NCBI GenBank assembly: GCA_963693285.1
Contig: OY848919.1
Coordinates: 4,639,936-4,703,935 of the forward strand
Length of the DNA stretch: 64,000 nt
Source of the DNA: Xestospongia muta
Taxonomy: Eukaryota > Porifera > Demospongiae > Haplosclerida > Petrosiidae
Direction: 5' to 3'
Shown in pieces: positions 21,801 through 36,800 of this stretch (positions within the stretch are counted from its first letter, which is position 1; every line of letters starts with the position of its first letter). A model generated the notes under the pieces. That model saw only the letters and a program-made list of their open reading frames with translations, searched no databases and was not told the origin of the DNA. Both the position numbers and the translations under genes were made by a program.

Positions 21801-24800
21801 GTGTTACATGTACATGTAAAATTGCCAGCAATGTTGATACAGGTAGCATTAGTATTACAATTGTGAGTATTAGTTAAACATTCATCTATGTCTAAAGAAT
21901 TGAAGTAATATTACAATAAAAATTACCCATTATTTCCCCTCATTTTGTTATTAACGTTCATGTATGTTCCTAATAAAATACAAAGCTGTGCACAACTGTC
22001 CTTTTCCTGCATATCCAGTGTTACATGTACATGTAAAATTGCCAGCAATGTTGATACAGGTAGCATTAGTATTACAATTGTGAGTATTAGTTAAACATTC
22101 ATCTATGTCTAAAAATAATCAATAGTATAGTAATAAATGGACATTATATCTATTAACGTAGATAAAAAGATATTGTATGTATCTGAAAAAATACAAACCT
22201 GTACATATCTGTCCATTTCCTTCGAATCCAGTGTTACATGTACATGTGAAATTTCCAGCAGTGTTGGTACAGGTAGCATTAGTATCACAGTTATGAGTAT
22301 TAGTTAAGCATTTATCTATGTCTAAGGAATTCAATTAATATTATATTTAAAATCCAATTATTTCTCTTGATTTTGTCATTAATGTTCATGTATAATTCTA
22401 ATAAACTACAAACCTGTGCACAACTGTCCATTTCCTTCATATCCTGTGTTACATGTACATGTGAAATTGCCAGCAGTGTTGGTACAGGTAGCATTAGTAT
22501 CACAGTTATGAGTATTAGTTAAACATTCATTTATGTCTAAAAATAATCAATAGTATAGTAATAAATGGACATTATATCTATTAATGTAGATAAAAAGATA
22601 TAGTATTTATCTAAAAAAAATACACACCTCTACATAACTGTCCATTTCCTTCGAATCCAGTGTCACATGTACATGTAAAATTGGCAGCAGTGTTGGTACA
22701 GGTAGCATTAGTATCACAATTATGAGTATTAGTTAAACATTCATCTATGTCTAAAAATAATCAATAGTATAGTAATAAATGGACATTATATCTATTAATG
22801 TAGATAAAAAGATATTGTATGTATCTGAAAAAATACAAACCTCTACATAACTGTCCATTTCCTTCGAATCCAGTGTCACATGTACATGTAAAATTGCCAG
22901 CAGTGTTATTACAGGTGGCATTAGTATCACAATTATGAGTATTAGTTAAACATTCATCTATGTCTAAAGAATTGAAGTAATATTACAATAAAAATTACAC
23001 ATTATTTCTATTCATTTTGTTATTAATGTTCATTAATATTTCTAATAAACAACAAACCTGTGCACAATTGTCCATTTCCTGCATATCCTGTGTTACATGT
23101 ACATGTAAAATTGCCAGCAGTGTTGGTACAGGTAGCATTAGTATCACAATTATGAGTATTAGTTAAACATTCATCTATGTCTAAAGAATTGAAGTAATAT
23201 TACAATAAAATTACCTATTATTTCTATTCATTTTGTTATTAATGTTCATGTACATTTCTAATAAACTACAAACCTGTACATAACTGTCCATTCCCTTCAT
23301 ATCCTTTGTTACATGTACATGTAAAATTGCCAGCAGTGTTGATACACGTAGCATTAGTATCACAGTAATGAGTATTAGTTAAACATTCATCTATGTCTAA
23401 AAATAATCAATAGTATAGTAATAAATGGACATTATTTCTTTTAATGTAGGTAAAAAGATATTGTATGTATCTGAAAAAATACAAACCTCTACATAACCGT
23501 CCATGTCCTGCATATCCAGTGTTACATGTACATGTAAAATTGCCAGCAGTGTTGGTACAGGTAGCATTAGTATCACAATTATGATTATTAGTTAAACATT
23601 CATCTATGTCTAACGAATTGAATTAATATTGTATTAAAATTGCACTTTTTCTTGATTATTTATTAATTTTCAATTATCTATCTAACAAACTACAAACCTG
23701 TACATAACTGTCCATTTCCTTCATATCCTGTGTTACACGTACATGTGAAATTGCCAGCAGTGTTGGTACAGTTAGCATTAGTATCACAGTTATCAGTATT
23801 AGTTAAACATTCATCTATGTCTAAAAATAATCAATAGTATAGTAATAAATGGACATTATTTCTTTTAATGTAGATAAAAAGATATTGTATGTATCTGAAA
23901 AAATACAAACCTGTACATAACTGTCCATTTCCTTCGAATCCAGTGTTACATGTACATGTAAAATTGCCAGCAGTGTTGATACAGGTAGCATTAGTATCAC
24001 AGTTATGAGTATTAGTTAAACATTCATCTATGTCTAACGAATTGAATTAATATTGTATTAAAATTGCACTTTTTCTTGATTATTTATTAATTTTCAATTA
24101 TCTATCTAACAAACTACAAACCTGTACATAACTGTCCATTTCCTTCATATCCTGTGTTACACGTACATGTGAAATTGCCAGCAGTGTTGGTACAGGTAGC
24201 ATTAGTATCACAGTTATCAGTATTAGTTAAACATTCATCTATGTCTAAAAATAATCAATAGTATAGTAATAAATGGACATTATTTCTTTTAATGTAGATA
24301 AAAAGATATTGTATGTATCTGAAAAAATACAAACCTGTACATAACTGTCCATTTCCTTCGAATCCAGTGTTACATGTACATGTAAAATTGCCAGCAGTGT
24401 TGGTACATGTGGCATTAGTATCACAATTATGAGTATTAGTTAAACATTCATCTATGTCTAAAGAATTGAAGTAATATTACAATAAAAATTACACATTATT
24501 TCTATTCATTTTGTTATTAATGTTCATGAATATTTCTAATAAACTACAACCCTGTGCACAACTGTCCATTTCCTGCATATCCTGTGTTACATGTACATGT
24601 GAAATTGCCAGCAGTGTTGGTACAGGTAGCATTAGTATCACAGTTATGAGTATTAGTTAAGCATTTATCTATGTCTAAGGAATTCAATTAATATTATATT
24701 TAAAATCCAATTATTTCTCTTGATTTTGTCATTAATGTTCATGTAAAATTCTAATAAACTACAAACCTGTGCACAACTGTCCATTTCCTTCATATCCTGT

Positions 24801-27800
24801 GTTACATGTACATGTGAAATTGGCAGCAGTGTTGGTACAGGTAGCATTAGTATCACAGTTATGAGTATTAGCTAAACATTCATCTATGTCTAAAGAATTC
24901 AATTAATATTATATTTAAAATCCAATTATTTCTCTTGATGTTGTCATTTATGTTCATGTATATTTCTAATAAACTACAAACCTGTACACAACTGTCCATT
25001 TCCTTCATATCCTGTGTTACATGTACATGTGAAATTGGCAGCAGTGTTGGTACAGGTAGCATTAGTATCACAGTTATGAGTATTATTTAAACATTCATCT
25101 ATGTCTAAAGAATTGAAGTAATATTACAATAAAATTACCTATTATTTCTATTTATTTTGTTATTAATGTTCATGCATATTTCTAATAAACTACAAACCAG
25201 TGCACAACTGTCCATTTCCTGCATATCCTGTGTTACATGTACATGTAAAATTGCCAGCAGTGTTAATACAGGTAGCATTAGTATCACAGTTATGAGTATT
25301 AGTTAAACATTCATCTATGTCTAAAAATAATCAATAGTATAGTAATAAATGGACATTATTTCTTTTCATGTAGATAAAAAGATATTGTGTGTATCTGAAA
25401 AAATACAAACCTGTACACAACTGTCCATTTCCTTCATATCCAGTGTTACATGTACATGTAAAATTGCCAGCAGTGTTGGTACAGGTAGCATTAGTATCAC
25501 AGTTATGAGTGTTAGTTAAACATTCATCTATGTCTAAAAATAATCAATAGTATAGTAATAAATGGACATTATTTCTTTTCATGTAGATAAAAAGATATTG
25601 TGTGTATCTGAAAAAATACAAACCTGTACACAACTGTCCATTTCCTTCATATCCAGTGTTACATGTACATGTAAAATTGCCAGCAGTGTTGGTACAGGTA
25701 GCATTAGTATCACAGTTATCAGTATTAGTTAAACATTCATCTATGTCTAAAAATAATCAATAGTATAGTAATAAATGGACATTATTTCTTTTAATGTAGA
25801 TAAAAAGATATTGTATGTATCTGAAAAAATACAAACCTGTACATAACTGTCCATTTCCTTCGAATCCAGTGTTACATGTACATGTAAAATTGCCAGCAGT
25901 GTTGGTACATGTGGCATTAGTATCACAATTATGAGTATTAGTTAAACATTCATCTATGTCTAAAGAATTGAAGTAATATTACAATAAAAATTACACATTA
26001 TTTCTATTCATTTTGTTATTAATGTTCATGAATATTTCTAATAAACTACAACCCTGTGCACAACTGTCCATTTCCTACATATCCTGTGTTACATGTACAT
26101 GTGAAATTGCCAGCAGTGTTGGTACAGGTAGCATTAGTATCACAGTTATGAGTATTAGTTAAGCATTTATCTATGTCTAAGGAATTCAATTAATATTATA
26201 TTTAAAATCCAATTATTTCTCTTGATTTTGTCATTAATGTTCATGTAAAATTCTAATAAACTACAAACCTGTGCACAACTGTCCATTTCCTTCATATCCT
26301 GTGTTACATGTACATGTGAAATTGGCAGCAGTGTTGGTACAGGTAGCATTAGTATCACAGTTATGAGTATTAGCTAAACATTCATCTATGTCTAAAGAAT
26401 TCAATTAATATTATATTTAAAATCCAATTATTTCTCTTGAATTCAATTAATATTACAATAAAATTACCTATTATTTCTATTTATTTTGTTATTAATGTTC
26501 ATGCATATTTCTAATAAACTACAAACCTGTGCACAACTGTCCATTTCCTGCATATCCTGTGTTACATGTACATGTAAAATTGCCAGCAGTGTTAATACAG
26601 GTAGCATTAGTATCACAGTTATGAGTATTAGTTAAACATTCATCTATGTCTAAAAATAATCAATAGTATAGTAATAAATGGACATTATTTCTTTTCATGT
26701 AGATAAAAAGATATTATGTGTATCTGAAAAAATACAAACCTGTACACAACTGTCCATTTCCTTCATATCCAGTGTTACATGTACATGTAAAATTGCCAGC
26801 AGTGTTGGTACAGGTAGCATTAGTATCACAGTTATGAGTGTTAGTTAAACATTCATCTATGTCTAAAAATAATCAATAGTATAGTAATAAATGGACATTA
26901 TTTCTTTTCATGTAGATAAAAAGATATTGTGTGTATCTGAAAAAATACAAACCTGTACACAACTGTCCATTTCCTTCATATCCAGTGTTACATGTACATG
27001 TAAAATTGCCAGCAGTGTTGGTACAGGTAGCATTAGTATCACAGTTATGAGTGTTAGTTAAACATTCATCTATGTCTAAAAATAATCAATAGTATAGTAA
27101 TAAATGGACATTATTTCTTTTAATGTAGATAAAAAGATATTGTATGTATCTGAAAAAATACAAACCTCTACATAACTGTCCATTTCCTGCATATCCAGTG
27201 TTACATGAACATGTAAAATTGCCAGCAGTGTTGATACAGGTAGCATTAGTATCACAGTTATGAGTATTAGTTAAACATTCATCTATGTCTAAAGAATTGG
27301 AGTATTGTATTAAAATTACACTTTTTTCTTGATTATTTATTAATTTTCAATTATCTATCTAACAAACACAAACCTGTACATAACTGTCCATTTCCTTCAT
27401 ATCCAGTATTACATGTACATGTGAAACTGCCTGCAGTGTTGGTACAGGTAGCATTAGTATCACAATTATGAGTATTAGTTAAACATTCATCTATGTCTAA
27501 AGAATTGAAGTAATATTACAATAAAATTACCTATTATTTCTATTCATTTTGTTATTAATGTTCATGTACATTTCTAATAAACTACAAACCTGTACATAAC
27601 TGTCCATTCCCTTCATATCCTTTGTTACATGTACATGTAAAATTGCCAGCAGTGTTGATACACGTAGCATTAGTATCACAGTAATGAGTATTAGTTAAAC
27701 ATTCATCTATGTCTAAAATAATCAATAGTATAGTAATAAATGGACATTATTTCTTTTAATGTAGGTAAAAAGATATTGTATGTATCTGAAAAAATACAAA

Positions 27801-30800
27801 CCTCTACATAACCGTCCATGTCCTGCATATCCAGTGTTACATGTACATGTAAAATTGCCAGCAGTGTTGGTACAGGTAGCATTAGTATCACAATTATGAT
27901 TATTAGTTAAACATTCATCTATGTCTAAAGAATTGAATTAATATTGTATTAAAATTGCACTTTTTCTTGATTATTTATTAATTTTCAATTATCTATCTAA
28001 CAAACTACAAACCTGTACATAACTGTCCATTTCCTTCATATCCTGTGTTACACGTACATGTGAAATTGCCAGCAGTGTTGGTACAGGTAGCATTAGTATC
28101 ACAGTTATCAGTATTAGTTAAACATTCATCTATGTCTAAAAATAATCAATAGTATAGTAATAAATGGACATTATTTCTTTTAATGTAGATAAAAAGATAT
28201 TGTATGTATCTGAAAAAATACAAACCTGTACATAACTGTCCATTTCCTTCGAATCCAGTGTTACATGTACATGTAAAATTGCCAGCAGTGTTGATACAGG
28301 TAGCATTAGTATCACAGTTATGAGTATTAGTTAAACATTCATCTATGTCTAACGAATTGAATTAATATTACAATAAAAATTACACATTATTTCTATTCAT
28401 TTTGTTATTAATGTTCATGAATATTTCTAATAAACTACAACCCTGTGCACAACTGTCCATTTCCTGCATATCCTGTGTTACATGTACATGTGAAATTGGC
28501 AGCAGTGTTGGTACAGGTAGCATTAGTATCACAGTTATGAGTATTAGTTAAGCATTTATCTATGTCTAAGGAATTCAATTAATATTATATTTAAAATCCA
28601 ATTATTTCTCTTGATTTTGTCATTAATGTTCATGTAAAATTCTAATAAACTACAAACCTGTGCACAACTGTCCTTTTCCTTCATATCCTGTGTTACATGT
28701 ACATGTGAAATTGCCAGCAATGTTGATACAGGTAGCATTAGTATTACAGTTATGAGTATTAGTTAAACATTCATCTATGTCTAAAAATAATCAATAGTAT
28801 AGTAATAAATGGACATTATTTCTTTTAATGTAGGTAAAAAGATATTGTATGTATCTGAAAAAATACAAACCTCTACATAACCGTCCATGTCCTGCATATC
28901 CAGTGTTACATGTACATGTAAAATTGCCAGCAGTGTTGGTACAGGTAGCATTAGTATCACAGTTATGAGTATTAGTTAAACATTCATCTATGTCTAACGA
29001 ATTGAATTAATATTGTATTAAAATTGCACCTTTTCTAGATTATTTATTAATTTTCAATTATCTATCTAACAAACTACAAACCTGTACATAACTGTCCATT
29101 TCCTTCATATCCTGTGTTACACGTACATGTGAAATTGCCAGCAGTGTTGGTACAGGTAGCATTAGTATCACAGTTATCAGTATTAGTTAAACATTCATCT
29201 ATGTCTAAAAATAATCAATAGTATAGTAATAAATGGACATTATTTCTTTTAATGTAGATAAAAAGATATTGCATGTATCTGAAAAAATACAAACCTCTAC
29301 ATAACTGTCCATTTCCTGCATATCCAGTGTTACATGTACATGTAAAATTACCAGCAGTGTTGGTACAGGTAGCATTAGTATCACAATTATGAGTATTAGT
29401 TAAACATTCATCTATGTCTAAAGAATTGAAGTAATATTACAATAAAACTTACACATTATTTCTATTCATTTTGTTATTAATGCTCATGCATATTTCTAAT
29501 AAACTACAAACCTGTGCACCACTCTCCATTCCCTTCATATCCTGTGTTACATGTGCATGTAAAATTGCTGGCAGTGTTGATACAGGTAGCATTAGTATCA
29601 CAGTTATGAGTATTAGTTAAACATTCATCTATGTCTAAAGAATTGAATTAATATTACAATAAAAATTACCTATTATTTCTATTTATTTTGTTATTAATGC
29701 TCATGCATATTTCTAATAAACTACAAACCTGTGCACCACTCTCCATTCCCTTCATATCCTGTGTTACATGTGCATGTAAAATTGCTGGCAGTGTTGATAC
29801 AGGTAGCATTAGTATCACAGTTATGAGTATTAGTTAAACATTCATCTATGTCTAAAGAATTGAATTAATATTACAATAAAAATTACCTATTATTTCTATT
29901 TATTTTGTTATTAATGTTCATGCATATTTCTAATAAACTACAAACCTGTGCACAACTGTCCATTTCCTGCATATCCAGTGTTACATGTACATGTAAAATT
30001 GCCAGCAGTGTTAATACAGGTAGCATTAGTATCACAGTTATGAGTATTAGCTAAACATTCATCTATGTCTAAAGAATTCAATTAATATTATATTTAAAAT
30101 CCAGTTATTTCTCTTGATGTTGTCATATATGTTCATGTATATTTCTAATAAACTACAAACCTGTGCACAACTGTCCATTTCCTTCATATCCAGTGTTACA
30201 TGTACATGTAAAATTGCCAGCAGTGTTGGTACAGGTAGCATTAGTATCACAATTATGAGTATTAGTTAAACATTCATCTATGTCTAAAAAATTGAATTAA
30301 TATTACAATAAAAATTACCTATTATTTCTATTTATTTTGTTATTAATGTTCATGAATATTTCTAATAAACTACAAACCTGTGCACAACTGTCCATTTCCT
30401 GCATATCCAGTGTTACATGTACATGCAAAATTGCCAGCAGTGTTAATACAGGTAGCATTAGTATCACAGTTATGAGTATTAATTAAACATTCATCTATGT
30501 CTAAAAATAATCAATAGTATAGTAATAAATGGACATTATTTCTTTTAATGTAGATAAAAAGATATTGCATGTATCTGAAAAAATACAAACCTCTACATAA
30601 CTGTCCATTTCCTGCATATCCAGTGTTACATGTACATGTAAAATTACCAGCAGTGTTGGTACAGGTAGCATTAGTATCACAATTATGAGTATTAGTTAAA
30701 CATTCATCTATGTCTAAAGAATTGAAGTAATATTACAATAAAACTTACACATTATTTCTATTCATTTTGTTATTAATGCTCATGCATATTTCTAATAAAC

Positions 30801-33800
30801 TACAAACCTGTGCACCACTCTCCATTCCCTTCATATCCTGTGTTACATGTGCATGTAAAATTGCTGGCAGTGTTGATACAGGTAGCATTAGTATCACAGT
30901 TATGAGTATTAGTTAAACATTCATCTATGTCTAAAGAATTGAATTAATATTACAATAAAAATTACCTATTATTTCTATTTATTTTGTTATTAATGCTCAT
31001 GCATATTTCTAATAAACTACAAACCTGTGCACCACTCTCCATTCCCTTCATATCCTGTGTTACATGTGCATGTAAAATTGCTGGCAGTGTTGATACAGGT
31101 AGCATTAGTATCACAGTTATGAGTATTAGTTAAACATTCATCTATGTCTAAAGAATTGAATTAATATTACAATAAAAATTACCTATTATTTCTATTTATT
31201 TTGTTATTAATGTTCATGCATATTTCTAATAAACTACAAACCTGTGCACAACTGTCCATTTCCTGCATATCCAGTGTTACATGTACATGTAAAATTGCCA
31301 GCAGTGTTAATACAGGTAGCATTAGTATCACAGTTATGAGTATTAGCTAAACATTCATCTATGTCTAAAGAATTCAATTAATATTATATTTAAAATCCAG
31401 TTATTTCTCTTGATGTTGTCATATATGTTCATGTATATTTCTAATAAACTACAAACCTGTGCACAACTGTCCATTTCCTTCATATCCAGTGTTACATGTA
31501 CATGTAAAATTGCCAGCAGTGTTGGTACAGGTAGCATTAGTATCACAATTATGAGTATTAGTTAAACATTCATCTATGTCTAAAAAATTGAATTAATATT
31601 ACAATAAAAATTACCTATTATTTCTATTTATTTTGTTATTAATGTTCATGAATATTTCTAATAAACTACAAACCTGTGCACAACTGTCCATTTCCTGCAT
31701 ATCCAGTGTTACATGTACATGCAAAATTGCCAGCAGTGTTAATACAGGTAGCATTAGTATCACAGTTATGAGTATTAATTAAACATTCATCTATGTCTAA
31801 AAATAATCAATAGTATAGTAATAAATGGACATTATTTCTTTTCATGTAGATAAAAAGATATTGTGTGTGTCTGAATTAATACAAACCTGTACACAACTGT
31901 CCATTTCCTTCATATCCAGTGTTACATGTACATGTAAAATTGCCAGCAGTGTTGGTACAGGTAGCATTAGTATCACAATTATGAGTATTAGTTAAACATT
32001 CATCTATGTCTAAAGAATTGAGTTAATATTTTATTTAAAATCCAGTTATATCTCTTGATGTTGTTATTAATGTTCAAGCATATTTCTAATAAACAACAAA
32101 CCTGTGCACAACTGTCCATTTCCTTCATATCCAGTGTTACATGTACATGTAAAATTGCCAGCAGTGTTGGTACAGGTAGCATTAGTATCACAATTATGAG
32201 AATTAGTTAAACATTCATCTATGTCTAAAGAATTGAAGTAATATTAGAATAAAAATTACCCATGATTTCCCTTCATTTTGTTATTAACGTTCATGCATAT
32301 TTCTAATAAACTACAAAGCTGTGCACAACTGTCCATTTCCTTCATATACTGTGTTACATGTACATGTAAAATTGCCAGCAATGTTGCTACAGGTAGCATA
32401 AGTATTACAGTTATGAGTATTAGTTAAACATTCATCTATATCTAAAAATAATCAATAGTATAGTAATAAATGGACATCATATCTATTAATGTAGATAAAA
32501 ACATACTGTATGTATCTGAAAAAATACAAACCTGTACATAACTGTCCATTTCCTTCGAATCCTGTGTTACATGTACATGTAAAATTGCCAGCAGTGTTGG
32601 TACAGGTAGTATTAGTATCACAATTATGAGTATTAGTTAAACATTCATCTATGTCTAAAGAATTGAATAATATTGTATTAAAATTACACTTTTTCTCAGA
32701 TTATTTATTAAATTTCAATCATCCTTCTAACAAGCTACAAACCTGTACATAACTGTCCATTTCCTTCATATCCAGTATTACATGTACATGTGAAATTGCC
32801 AGCAGTGTTATTACAGGTAGCATTAGTATCACAATTATGAGTATTAGTTAAACATTCATCTATGTCTAAAGAATTGAAATAATATTACAATAAAAATTAC
32901 CTATTATTTCTATTTATTTTGTTATTAATGTTCATGCATATTTCTAATAAACTACAAACCTGTGCACAACTGTCCATTTCCTGCATATCCTGTGTTACAT
33001 GTACATGTAAAATTGCCAGCAGTGTTAATACAGGTAGCATTAGTATCACAGTTATGAGTATTAGTTAAACATTCATCTATGTCTAAAAATAATCAATAGT
33101 ATAGTAATAAATGGACATTATTTCTTTTCATGTAGATAAAAAGATATTGTGTGTATCTGAAAAAATACAAACCTGTACACAACTGTCCATTTCCTTCATA
33201 TCCAGTGTTACATGTACATGTAAAATTGCCAGCAGTGTTGGTACAGGTAGCATTAGTATCACAGTTATGAGTGTTAGTTAAACATTCATCTATGTCTAAA
33301 AATAATCAATAGTATAGTAATAAATGGACATTATTTCTTTTAATGTAGATAAAAAGATATTGTATGTATCTGAAAAAATACAAACCTCTACATAACTGTC
33401 CATTTCCTGCATATCCAGTGTTACATGAACATGTAAAATTGCCAGCAGTGTTGATACAGGTAGCATTAGTATCACAGTTATGAGTATTAGTTAAACATTC
33501 ATCTATGTCTAAAGAATTGGAGTATTGTATTAAAATTACACTTTTTTCTTGATTATTTATTAATTTTCAATTATCTATCTAACAAACACAAACCTGTACA
33601 TAACTGTCCATTTCCTTCATATCCAGTGTTACATGTACATGTAAAATTGCCAGCAGTATTGGTACAGGTAGCATTAGTATCACAGTTATGAGTATTAGTT
33701 AAACATTCATCTATGTCTAAAAAATTGAATTAATATCACAATAAAAATTATCCATTATTTCTCTTCATTTTGTTGTTAATGTTCATGTATATTTCTAATA

Positions 33801-36800
33801 AACTACAAACCTGTACATAACTGTCCATTTCCTTCATATCCAATGTTACATGTACATGTGAAATAGCCAGCAGTGTTGGTACAGGTAGCATTAGTATCAC
33901 AATTATGAGTATTAGTTAAACATTCATCTATGTCTAAAGAATTGAATTAATATCACAATAAAAACTACCAATTATTTCTAATATTTTGTTATTAATGTTC
34001 ATGCATATTTCTAATAAACTACAAACCAGTGCAAAACTGTCCATTTCCTGCATATCCAGTGATACATGTACATGTGAAATTGCCAGCAGTGTTGGTACAG
34101 GTAGCATTAGTATCACAGTTATGAGTATTAGTTAAACATTCATCTATGTCTAAAAATAATCAATAGTATAGTAATAAATGGACATTATTTCTTTTAATGT
34201 AGATAAAAAGATATTGTACGTATCTGAAAAAATACAAACCTGTGCACAACTGTCCATTTCCAGCATATCCAGTGTTACATGTACATGTGAAACTGCCTGC
34301 AGTGTTGGTACAGGTAGCATTAGTATCACAATTATGAGTATTAGTTAAACATTCATCTATGTCTAAAGAATTGAAGTAATATTACAATAAAATTACCCAT
34401 TATTTCTATTCATTTTGTTATTAATGATCATGAATATTTCTAATAAACTACAAACCTGTGCAAAACTGTCCATTTCCTGCATATCCAGTGTTACATGTAC
34501 ATGTGAAATTGCCAGCAGTGTTGGTACAGGTAGCATTAGTATCACAGTTATGAGAATTAGTTAAACATTCATCTATGTCTAAAAATAATCAATAGTATAG
34601 TAATAAATGGACATTATTTCTTTTAAAGTAGATAAAAAGATATTGTAAGTATCTGAAAAAATACAAACCTGTGCACAACTGTCCATTTCCAGCATATCCA
34701 GTGTTACATGTACATGTGAAACTGCCTGATGTGTTGGTACAGGTAGCATTAGTATCACAGTTATGAGAATTAGTTAAACATTCATGTATGTCTAAAAATA
34801 ATCAATAATATAGTAATAAATGGACATTATTTCTTTTAATGTAGATAAAAACATATTGTATGTATCTGAAAAATTACAAACCTGTGCACAACTGTCCATT
34901 TCCAGCATATCCAGTGTTACATGTACATGTGAAACTGCCTGCAGTGTTGGTACAGGTAGCATTAGTATCACAATTATGAGTATTAGTTAAACATTCATCT
35001 ATGTCTAAAGAATTGAATTAATATCACAATAAAAATTACCAATTATTTCTATTCATTTTGTTATTAATGATCATGCATATTTCTAATAAACTACAAACCT
35101 GTGCAAAACTGTCCATTTCCTGCATATCCAGTGTTACATGTACATGTAAAATTGCCAGCAGTGTTGGTACAGGTAGCATTAGTATCACAGTTATGAGAAT
35201 TAGTTAAACATTCATCTATGTCTAAAAATAATCAATAGTATAGTAATAAATGGACATTATTTCTTTTAATGTAGATAAAAAGATATTGTATGTATCTGAA
35301 AAAATACTAACCTGTGCACAACTGTCCATTTCCAGCATATCCAGTGTTACATGTACATGTGAAACTGCCTGCAGTGTTGGTACAGGTAGCATTAGTATCA
35401 CAATTATGAGTATTAGTTAAACATTCATCTATGTCTAAAGAATTGAAGTAATATTACAATAAAATTACCCATTATTTCTATTCATTTTGTTATTAATGAT
35501 CATGCATATTTCTAATAATCTAGAAACCTGTGCAAAACTGTCCATTTCCTTCAAATCCAATGTTACATGTACATGTGAAATTGCCAGCAGTGTTGGTACA
35601 GGTAGCATTAGTATCACAATTATGAGTATTAGTTAAACATTCATCTATGTCTAAAGAATTGAATTAATATTACAATAAAAATTACACATTATTTCTATTC
35701 ATTTTGTTATTAATGTTCATTAATATTTCTAATAAACAACAAACCTGTGCACAATTGTCCATTTCCTGCATATCCTGTGTTACATGTACATGTAAAATTG
35801 CCAGCAGTGTTGGTACAGGTAGCATTAGTATCACAATTATGAGTATTAGTTAAACATTCATCTATGTCTAAAGAATTGAAGTAATATTACAATAAAATTA
35901 CCTATTATTTCTATTCATTTTGTTATTAATGTTCATTTACATTTCTAATAAACTACAAACCTGTACATAACTGTCCATTCCCTTCATATCCTTTGTTACA
36001 TGTACATGTAAAATTGCCAGCAGTGTTGATACACGTAGCATTAGTATCACAGTAATGAGTATTAGTTAAACATTCATCTATGTCTAAAAATAATCAATAG
36101 TATAGTAATAAATGGACATTATTTCTTTTAATGTAGGTAAAAAGATATTGTATGTATCTGAAAAAATACAAACCTCTACATAACCGTCCATGTCCTGCAT
36201 ATCCAGTGTTACATGTACATGTAAAATTGCCAGCAGTGTTGGTACAGGTAGCATTAGTATCACAATTATGATTATTAGTTAAACATTCATCTATGTCTAA
36301 AGAATTGAATTAATATTATATTTTAAATCCCATTATTTCTCTTGATTTTGTCATTAATATTCATGCATATTTCTAACAAACTAAAAACCTGTGCACAACT
36401 GTCCATTTCCTGCATATCCAATGTTACATGTACATGTAAAATTGCCAGCAGTGTTGATACAGGTAGCATTAGTATCACAGTTATGAGTATTAGTTAAACA
36501 TTCATCTATGTCTAACGAATTGAATTAATATTGTATTAAAATTGCACTTTTTCTTGATTATTTATTAATTTTCAATTATCTATCTAACAAACTACAAACC
36601 TGTACATAACTGTCCATTTCCTTCATATCCTGTGTTACACGTACATGTGAAATTGCCAGCAGTGTTGGTACAGGTAGCATTAGTATCACAGTTATCAGTA
36701 TTAGTTAAACATTCATCTATGTCTAAAAATAATCAATAGTATAGTAATAAATGGACATTATTTCTTTTAATGTAGATAAAAAGATATTGTATGTATCTGA

